64,000 nucleotides of DNA from the NCBI GenBank assembly GCA_034770075.1, contig CM068388.1, forward strand, positions 65,272,889 to 65,336,888, read 5' to 3'. The stretch's first letter is position 1; each line of letters opens with the position of its first letter. The notes beneath the pieces are model-generated. The model was not told where the DNA came from, made no database searches, and saw nothing but the letters and a program-made list of their open reading frames with translations. A program made the position numbers and the translations under genes. This document shows positions 56,122 to 64,000 of this stretch, piece by piece. This DNA comes from Aralia elata. Lineage: Eukaryota; Streptophyta; Magnoliopsida; Apiales; Araliaceae.

Positions 56122-58312
56122 GATGTGAATGGCGTATATAGATACGGTACTTATAATGTTATTAATATGTACTGACAATTTTGTGTAAGTTAAGAGATAT
56201 GTTTTTGTTATAAATCCCCATATGTATAGTATTAGAGGGATATGTTATGTAAGTGCTATAACATGCAAAGTATTATGTACTACGAGAAGTATGTTTAATA
56301 AATGTGCTTTGAAATGAATAGAGAAAGACTACCCGGTCTTAAATGAAAATAAATGATACGAGATATCTTATGATAAGACTTTTGAAAAAAACAGAAAGAA
56401 TACTAGCTGATCATGAACAGATCTATAACAGATGTTTAAGATGAATCCATAAAGAAATGGATTAAGTTATAAACAAAAAGATTCAAAGAAGAATCTTGAA
56501 GAGTTATAAAAGATGAGTTACGAATTAAAGAAAAAGTTCGTATTGAGCAAAGAGAAAGCTAAAATTAGAATTATGTGGGATTTCAATTGGGGACTCATGT
56601 TAGTGGCTCAGTTGTACGATTCCTTGTATGGGCAGGGAATTTGTGCTTGGTTTGAGAACCACTTAGCTTCCTATATCGATATAGTGGTTGAGTTGAACAA
56701 TTTCTTGTATGGGCAAGAGATTTGTCCTTGGTCTAACAACCGCTTAGCTTCCTATATTGATTAGTGGCCGAGTTGACCAATTCCTTGTATGGGCAGGGGA
56801 TTGTGTTTGGTTCGACAACTACTTAGCTTCCTATATTGATAATCATTGGAACCTAGTGTCGCGTTGTTCGCTATATGTATGTTGAGAAGGTGATTCTTTT
56901 CTCATGTGTATAACAGATAGGTAGAGGATGTAAGATTAGGAGCGAGTTCTTAAAACTCATACTTATGGTAAGTTCGTGACTCATAATCATATGGTACGTT
57001 TTTGAACCCCTGAGCGAATGGACGTCTTTGGTCTGACTAGGATAAGTTCCTAAACTCATATGATTGTGGTAAGTTCCTGAACTCATAATGTGTGGTATGT
57101 TTGATGAACTATACTAGGGTATAGAAAAGTTGTGCATGAAGAAGTGATGATTTTTTTAGTATAGTAAGCTTTAAGGTTGATAGAAATAGATAGAATTATT
57201 AAGCAATGAATCATTGGAGAAATTGAAGTTGATGGTGGAGGCATAGGTATTCCAAATCTTCTAGCTATGCTAGATCCTAAATCGTGCTTATATTCACACT
57301 TATACGCCTTTGAAAAGTCTTATCATTTGTATGTCTATGCTACTTGGTTCAGCTAGACAAAAATTGTTTTAACATCAAAATGTATTTTAAAATCGTCAAT
57401 GCACCATTGCAAAGCATGGTGTTGAGATGATAAATGACAACATTCTAACACACTGTTACAACAGTGCAACATTATGTCGTCCTATAAATGAATTTTAGTT
57501 ATATGAACCGTTTTATGAAATATGTCCATGCTAATTGTGTTGGCTGGACAAAGCTTGTTTTGAAAACTTCAAAATGTATTTAATATTCACTTACCATTAA
57601 AGTCGTGGTGTAGAGATGATAAAATGACGGAATCCTAACACACTGCTTGCAACAGTGCAGTATTATAACGTCCTAAAAAAAATGAATTTCAGTTACATTA
57701 AATACCTAAAATGATTTTCAGTTCGTAATATACGAACAGTTTATTGATGCTAGTCTAGGCCAATTGTTTCAGCTAGACGGATGTTGGAATGATTTATCGA
57801 ATGTTTTTGAGCCAGTATGAAAAACCCTGATAAAAAGGGGTAATTTTGTCGGGAAAATCCGACCATGCGCGCGGATGTATAGAATATTTTGCAGTCTTTG
57901 TGATTGTTAAAATTTCTAGAGGTTTACAGTGAAAATATATGTTAAATCTCGAGATGGGCTCACGGTCTTTATGACCACTCAGCATGATTTGAAAAGTTTT
58001 TAAAGGAATTTCTTTTATTTCTTATTTGTTCAAGCTGCTTCACAATTATTGAACAATTGTTGAAGACTCCTGAAAAATATTTCATTATTTTGAAAGTTGG
58101 AAGTTTAGAAGATGTGAACTTCTTAGAGAAGAATGACTATAGAATGTGACGAATAAAGAGAAATCTTTAAAGAAGGAAAGAGTTTAGTTGTTATTAAAGT
58201 GAGAATATAAAGGTTGATTTGAAAACCTAGTTTGGTAAATAAGATGATTGATTTCAAAACCTAGTTTTGATCAATAGAATGAGCAGCAAAAAAAAAATTA
58301 GTATGCTATAAT
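56122..58312 (+). other. Non-coding interior of element E
   Basis: No ORF with recognisable similarity. It contains three tandem 80-bp units (56603-56843), a stretch shared with D (56577-56910 with D 22563-22730), and two related segments around 57330-57500 and 57520-57690 with acactg...caacagtgca text. Probably cis-acting signals plus decayed sequence. Confidence 0.6.
56603..56843 (+). repeat. Three tandem 80-bp units in the interior of E
   Basis: Units start at 56603, 56684 and 56764 with GTGG(C/T)(T/C)(C/G)AGTTG and each contains CTTGTATGGGCA and CTTAGCTTCCTATAT. Element D has only one, diverged, copy near 22600. Not coding as a whole: a stop occurs at the end of the second unit. Confidence 0.75.
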
Positions 58313-58502
58313 TTCGAGGACGAAATTCTTAGAAGAAGGGGTGAATGTGATAACCCAAAAATTTATGAAACTTATAAATAAGATCTCGAATAATTAAATA
58401 AAGATTAAAGAATATAATCTAGATTTAAAAATAGAGGAGTAGAATGCATAGAGATGACTATGCCTTAATTTCGAGGACGAAATTATTAGAAGAAGGGGTG
58501 AA
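58313..58502 (+). other. Doubled polypurine-tract region at the 3' end of element E
   Basis: The motif TTTCGAGGACGAAATTCTTA plus an AGAAGAAGGGG run and TGTGATAACCC (LTR-start-like, 58346) is followed about 150 bp later by the same motif and purine run directly before the real LTR start TGTAATATCCC (58503). The second tract is the functional one; the first looks like an older LTR junction. Confidence 0.65.
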
Positions 58503-60346
58503 TGTAATATCCCAGATATTTCGAAAATTTAAAATAAGAATTTAATAAATAAAATTCTTATTACGGGATGAAGTAGATTTGGACATATATGTATATATGT
58601 GTTTCATATAATGTGAAGTATGCGATTTTGGGTAATAGATTAAATGTGTATATATGATGTGAGATATATACATATATTGGGTAAAATTAATTAATTAATT
58701 AATATTAATTGATTGAGATTAAATTGAAATTATATTTTCACGTGATCACTATTCACGTAAGTACTATTCACGTGATCACTATTCACGTAAGTACTATTCA
58801 CGCGATCACTATTCATGTGGGTACTATTCACGTGATCACTATTCATGTGGGTACTATTCACGTGATCACTATTCACGTAGGTACTATTCACGTGACCACT
58901 ATTCACGTGGGGACTATTCACGATAAAAACGCTTTCTTCGATTTTCGAATTATGTCATAGCGTTTATATGAGGTTACGAGGTGTAATATCTAATAGAAAT
59001 TCATAAAAGAAAAGAATTAGTTTTTTTTTTCTTCCGGCTAATCGATCAAAATACGAAAGTTAATTGTGTATAATATGAAATATTATACGAGTAGAATGCG
59101 AGTATAATATGAAATATTATACGAGTAGAATGCAAGAATAATACGAGCTGGACACGAAAATTATACGGTATAAATACGAAATTACTATTCATACGAAAGT
59201 ACTATTCATACAAAAATACTATTCATTTATACGAAAAGTCGAATTTGGAGAAAAAGTTAACTAAGTTATTTAGCAAATAAGTAAAGAAAAACTAAATTAA
59301 ACTAATTAAATCCTAATTAAAGGTTAAGTTAGATTAGTTTAAGGGGGCCAATCTTCGTGATATATAATCGACCAATCGTAGCAAAAAATGATGTAAGCAT
59401 GATGTAGCATGACATAAGGCTCAAAGAAGCACAAAAGATGATGTAAACATGATGTGGCATGACATAAGGTCCAAAGAAACACAAAGGTGATGTCATCATA
59501 ATGATGTCACAGGTACTAAGGTGTAAATAATGAGGTACCAAAGTATAATAAACCAAGCCCTTAATGTGCAATTAATGAAACTTGATTTTTCTATAAATAG
59601 AGAACTCTCCATTCATTATTTTCATACATTTCAAGAGTTAGAGTTACTCTACACAAATAATTTGAGAGCTATAGTGAGAGAAAAAATATAATATATAGAT
59701 ATATATTACTTCGAAGCATAAAAGTGTTACGCGATTGGAAGTAAAGCTAGCAACTACAAGAGATATTACTCTAGTGGTTATTATTTTCATTCTTCTATAT
59801 ATTTACAAGCAGTTATAATGCCCAAATTATTTTAAGTAAATAGTACAAAAGTCCTATTTACAAGCAGTTATAATGCCCAAATTATTTTAAGTAAATAGTA
59901 TAAAAGTTCTATTTACAAGCAGTTATAATGCCCAAATTATTTTAAGTAAATAGTACAAAAGTCCTATTTACAAGCAGTTATAATGCCCAAATTATTTTAA
60001 GTAAATAGTACAAAAGTCCTATTTACAAGCAGTTATAATGCCCAAATTATTTTAAGTAAATAGTATAAAAGTCCTATTTACAAGCAGTGATAATGTCCGA
60101 TTTTCTTAAATATAGTTTATGAATATTCATTTTATAAATAGTTATTATGTTCAATTTTTTTTCAAGTATTTATCTGATGAATATTCATTGTATAAGCAGT
60201 TATACTGCTGAATTATTTCATGTATAGTAGAATGAGTCTTATTTGTAAGCGGTTATAATGACCGAAATAATATTAAAAAAAAAAAACAATGTGGGTGAAA
60301 GGTTATATTTCAAATAAAAAGAAATATATTAAAGTGTTTAGTAAAG
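58503..60346 (+). repeat. 3' LTR of element E, cut by element C
   Basis: Matches 52455-54236 of the 5' LTR, with 12 instead of 8 G-box units. Element C is inserted after taaag (60342-60346), its target site. The rest of this LTR must lie beyond the right edge. Confidence 0.92.
58739..58918 (+). repeat. 15-bp G-box tandem array, 12 units, in the 3' LTR of E
   Basis: Same repeat as at 52691-52810, longer by exactly four units (60 bp). Two added blocks repeat the CACGTGATCACTATT plus CATGTGGGTACTATT pair. Confidence 0.88.
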
Positions 60347-62408
60347 TGTAGACACCCAAATTTTGCGTTCCCTATACTAACCCTGACAGGAGGGCAAATT
60401 CGTCCATTGAGCCAGCCTACGAGAGCGAAGGATGGGCGCAAGAACGAACACTCGACATTAAAACCGACATGACAACAAGGCCGTCTAAAATGAGCATTCC
60501 CGAAAGATGTGGCACGTCTCCCAGTAATTCCCGGACTGCAAAATACAAACCTGTCGGCGAAAACCGACGTTACGACACGAGAATTGAGGCATGGCACGAA
60601 AATCGAGAAAGTCAAATCGGGCAGCCGCGGATTGATCTGCGGCCAATAAGTGCGCCTTTTGAAAACACGGAACTCGAAACACGGAAACCGAAAACCAGCT
60701 GAGTGGATGGGGGGCGGCCAGCCAGCCGCAGATCTATCTGCGGCCAGCCGCAGATCCATCTGCGGCTGCCCCTGGCAGCCCCATATCAGGGCAGTTCTTC
60801 ATTTATTCCAGCGGAGGCGAGAAAAAGAGAGAAGCAGCAGCAGCAGCTCGGGAATAGGAGAGAAAAACAGCAAAAAACTGCAACAAAATAGGAGAGAAAA
60901 TAGAGAAAAAAAAGAGGATTTATATTTCTTTTGTGAGATTATATCCAAGATAATTTCTACTCTATTCATATACTCAAATTTACCCACATCTTTGTGATAT
61001 TTGCAAGGTGAAAAGACCATTTCTATAGCAATTTTTGTGTATTATTTTGTTAATCCTTTTGTCAATTGGGTTATGTGAAATGTAGTTTTTTCTTTTATAT
61101 TGTTGTGGATACATGGATTAGGGACCATTAGTGAGGGTTCCCACGGAACGAAATGCCTCCTAATGACCCGAGGATGTCCATTTAGTGAACTATTTTAGCT
61201 TGTCATGATGATTTATTGTGCCTAGTTTGTTTAGATTGTCATTTTAGGATATTGTGGTTGTTTAGTAATTTTGGATGTGAGCCTAGAAACGCGACCTCGT
61301 GGTCCAAATCCGATGATGGACATCTTTTGATGTAGGTAGTAGGAGCGATGTAGTCTTCATTGTAAGTATGTAATCGTCGGGCCTTAAAACGACGCCAAGG
61401 CGAGAAACGTGTTTAAGACCCCGTCATAGTGAAAATATGTGATTGTGGGCGTTCGGAGTTATTTTGATGGCTTACATGCCCGTGAATAATCCCCTATGCA
61501 TTATAATGTTTGATTTGAATTACAACACCAAAAAAGGTTTTCAAAGCTAAACGATGAAGATTTTTCCTAAAATCAATCAAACTAGGTTATTAGTATCACG
61601 AGGATAAGAAATTGGAGGTGCTAAGAAATGTCGATTTTTATTTAATGAGAAGGCAAAAAAACGATTGTGTTCAAACGTCACGAGAAATGGTTTTATGAAA
61701 ATAAATGGTTGTTTTATTAAACCGTTGTGCATAGGGTTAAAGAGATCCTAGAAATTGGCCGCCACCTTGTATGCGAAAGCGATGTATAGGTCTCGATTCC
61801 TATTTTGACAAGGGTTTAAAAATTGATCTTGTTTTGCCAAAACGACACCCAATGAAAATCTCGTAGTTTTGACAATTAAAATCAAACCTTTTCATAAAGA
61901 ATAAAGCTTTCTCGTATAAATCGAAGGACATTCTAAAGCATTCTCAAAGCACGACTTTCCATAAAAAACCCCAATAATTCTCTCATACAAACTCTCCACA
62001 ATATTCACATAGACACACACACGCGCACACACATACACATTTTATGAATTAAAGGATAGGAAAAGCATCAAGATTGCGGTAACCGTGCTTCACGGAAGTC
62101 GGGGGGTGCCTAACACCTTCCCCTCGCTTAAGCAAGCCCCCGAACTCTATGAATCTCGGTTTGCAGACCAATCAATTCGGAGTCACACATGAGCCAGCGA
62201 TTTACGAAAATGAAACTCGGATGAGTTGGTACATCCATTTCAAATATACCAACTGGCGACTCTAGTCAATTGGCTCATCATAAGAAACGACCTTTCAAAA
62301 CCCCGTCGATATTAGTGCCGACCTTTTCCAAAAAAATCATCTAATAAGAAGGCTAAAATTGGAAAGGGCAAACAATCGCCACGGAAGCGATTCCTCCCGG
62401 CGTCGACA
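60347..62408 (+). repeat. 5' LTR of element C (2062 bp)
   Basis: Begins TGTAGACACCCAAATTTTG and ends CCCGGCGTCGACA. Two perfect palindrome units at 60725-60744 and 60747-60766, a degenerate one near 60625, a (CA)n tract near 62010-62040, and the PBS-like 12-mer TGGCGACTCTAG at 62254-62265. Confidence 0.93.
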
Positions 62409-62410
62409 GC

Positions 62411-62428
62411 TGACGACTTTGCTGGGGA
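62411..62428 (+). other. Primer binding site of element C
   Basis: TGACGACTTTGCTGGGGA: two changes from the A and B site, both of the G-to-A or C-to-T type. Confidence 0.75.
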
Positions 62429-63209
62429 ACTTTAGAGGGCTTAAGCCGCGTTCAAATCTTGATGTTATCCTATCCTTTAAAAATTCATGAATGTGTATGT
62501 GGGTGTGATATTTTGACATGTTTTACTTGTTGATTGGTGAATGTGTTTTTTCAAAGGAATGAATGATTGAATGGAATTTTTTTACTTTAAAATAATCATT
62601 TGCATACGGTGGGGATGATGAATGTGAATGTATGTTGAGAGTGTGCCTCCTCCTGAGGCGAACCTGTCGGTTGCTTATTACTGGACTCGAAGGGGCTGCT
62701 CCCCGGAGATGGCTCAGGAAACGCACCACCCAAATCCGCTCCAATCGAAAGGATTCAAACGAGTAGATTGCGAAGATTTGGGGACCTTCATGTCGAAAAG
62801 CCCGCGAGAGTAACCTTAGGATAGGTCAGCCTCAGATTAACCCAACGCAGAAAAAGTCTCTTCATGCCTTTTTACGTTCGCGCGTATAAATGTCATAGTC
62901 CCATTCAATATTCATATATGCCTCCTCTCTTGTCAAAAGAGATTACTAACCTCTATGTTTTGCAGGGAACAGCTGGGGAAGCATAATAAGTCGTGTCTAG
63001 CATTTATTATTGCAATAAGGGATCGCTAGCATGTTGTTTTGCAGAGAAAGATTAAAAAAAAAAAAACCCAAAAGCACAAATTTTTTTTACCACTTTAGCA
63101 TGCATCCGCATCTTTCATTTCCCAAAGATTAAACTCCAAATCGTTTTTCTGCAGGATTGCTCCTCAAACGCGTTTGCAATCTAAGAGGGCCCAGGTTACT
63201 ACATCTGAA
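62429..63209 (+). other. 5' untranslated leader of element C
   Basis: About 780 nt with the 61-codon ORF at 62628-62813. An A-run near 63054-63067 matches the T-run in the A and B leaders on the other strand. Nothing else recognised. Confidence 0.65.
62628..62813 (+). CDS. Conserved 61-codon upstream ORF in the leader (element C)
   Basis: Third copy of this ORF, same length and ends. It begins MYVESVPPPEANLSVAYYW and ends SKSPRE. Open although gag of the same copy has two stops within 250 codons. Confidence 0.4.
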   Translation: MYVESVPPPEANLSVAYYWTRRGCSPEMAQETHHPNPLQSKGFKRVDCEDLGTFMSKSPRE

Positions 63210-64000
63210 ATGGCCGATATTCTACCTACTAATCCTGGTTCTATATCTAGGGAGGAATTCGATGATTTTAAGAAACAGATGTTGGAGATGGCCACAATGC
63301 TAGAAGAACAGTTCCTACTCAGACAAGATCCGCCAAATCAGGGACCGCATAATATACCACCACCAGGGGGTGACCAGAATCCTCCTAAAAATGGTGGAAT
63401 CCTTTTTAAAGATGACCAACCCCAGCTCAAGGGCGAGCCAGTCATCCCCAAGGCCGTTCCTGCACCTGATAGGACAGTAATCACGATTCCAGAGGAGGGA
63501 GACACTGATGACCTTCGAAAGAAAATGAAGCAAATGGAGGAAACTATCCAATCTCTGAAAGGCGTAGGTTCCCTAGGCAGGGTAAATTATTCAGATCTGT
63601 GTGTCTTTCCAGGGACCAGGTATCCAGAGTAGTTCAAGATCCCTGAATTTGAAAAATATAATGGGAAGGGAGACCCTTATACACACCTGAAGATATACAT
63701 TGGGGAACTTGGGTCTTATGCAGAGGACGAAGGACTGAGGATGCAGTTATTCCAAAAGAGCCTGATGGGTGAAGCAAGAATCTGGTATGCCCATCTTGAT
63801 AATGCCCGGATCCACAATTTGGAGGAGTTGGCCCACACCTTCTTAACACAATATAGCTTCCAGGCACAAATGGCCCCTGATAGATATCAAATGACGAAAA
63901 TTAAGAAGCAACCAAAGGAATCTTTCAGGGATTATGCATAGCGATGGAGGGGTATGGCTGCACAGGTAAATCCCCCAATGAGCGAGTCGGAGATGGTGAT
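63210..64000 (+). pseudogene. gag: Gag N-terminal part (element C), broken and cut by the window edge
   Basis: Starts MADILPTNPGSISREEF, aligned with the A and B starts; an upstream in-frame ATG at 63174 is less likely. It carries the gag core (KYNGKGDPYTHLKIYIGELG). TAG at 63630-63632 replaces AAG and TAG at 63939-63941 replaces CAG. The frame otherwise continues to the window end (RWRGMAAQV). Confidence 0.9.

Larger units (their letters stand above)
52455..60346 (+). mobile_element. Element E: non-autonomous Ty3/gypsy-like LTR retrotransposon
   Basis: 5' LTR 52455-55151, initiator-Met PBS, a 3.35-kb interior with one short coiled-coil ORF, a doubled polypurine region and a 3' LTR cut at 60346 by element C. 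It has no gag-pol. The left flanking bases are ggaac; the right flank is outside the window. By eye the two LTRs differ at about 1% of sites apart from a repeat-number change. The interior is related to that of D. Confidence 0.88.
60347..64000 (+). mobile_element. Element C: Tat-lineage Ty3/gypsy element, right-truncated by window
   Basis: Same family as A and B but on the plus strand: LTR 60347-62408, PBS 62411-62428, leader with the 61-codon ORF, and the start of gag, which already has two stops. Inserted in the 3' LTR of E with left target copy taaag. Confidence 0.93.

Noticed and set aside
60310..60759. 149-codon minus-strand ORF over the start of the C LTR, with similar frames in the B LTRs (48098-48418)
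   Set aside because: Antisense in U3, frame differs between LTR copies, spans the E/C insertion junction. Chance frame in GC-rich U3.

Overview
The window is plant nuclear DNA made almost entirely of nested LTR retrotransposons. I recognise no host gene, tRNA or rRNA. A plant (probably eudicot) origin is inferred from three things: LTR elements primed from initiator-Met or Arg-type tRNA ends, Tat-lineage Ty3/gypsy pol with a second RNase H, and plant mobile domain (PMD) and DUF7745-type genes carried by the elements.

Layout. (1) 1-10315: element A, a minus-strand Tat-lineage Ty3/gypsy element, cut by the left edge. It keeps the end of its antisense gene, pol, a pro/RT intron, an intact gag-pro, PBS and 5' LTR. 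(2) 10316-12795: AT-rich, probably another minus-strand LTR remnant. (3) An old Ty1/copia element on the minus strand, split into three coding pieces (48900-48924, 17238-17500, 12796-13561), with its 5' LTR at 50879-52454. It is broken by solo LTR G (13562-17237, perfect TSD aatat) and by solo LTR F, which starts at 17501 and ends at 48899. (4) F is itself split by element D (19003-27136, plus strand, non-autonomous) and by element B (28285-48527, minus strand, complete Tat-lineage element of 20.2 kb, perfect TSD atata). (5) Element E (from 52455, plus strand, non-autonomous, with a coiled-coil ORF) sits at the outer end of the copia LTR. (6) Element C (from 60347, plus strand, same family as A and B) sits in the 3' LTR of E and runs off the right edge.

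How the parts work. In A and B, gag-protease and RT-RNase H-integrase lie in different frames. A GT-AG intron of 165-167 nt would fuse them; its donor overlaps the gag-pro stop codon. Between pol and the 3' LTR, B carries on the opposite strand two long coding units with introns of their own: a PMD-like gene and a DUF7745-like gene. The 3' region of B is rearranged. A piece of the antisense genes, a piece of LTR U3, the polypurine tract and a 70-bp tandem repeat are all present twice.

Condition. All pol and antisense genes seen here are broken by stops, frameshifts or deletions. Gag-pro of A is the only long intact ORF. By eye, the two LTRs of B differ by about 1.4%, those of E by about 1%, and those of D by roughly 3-4%, so B and E are recent and D is older. 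These divergences are visual estimates, not alignments.
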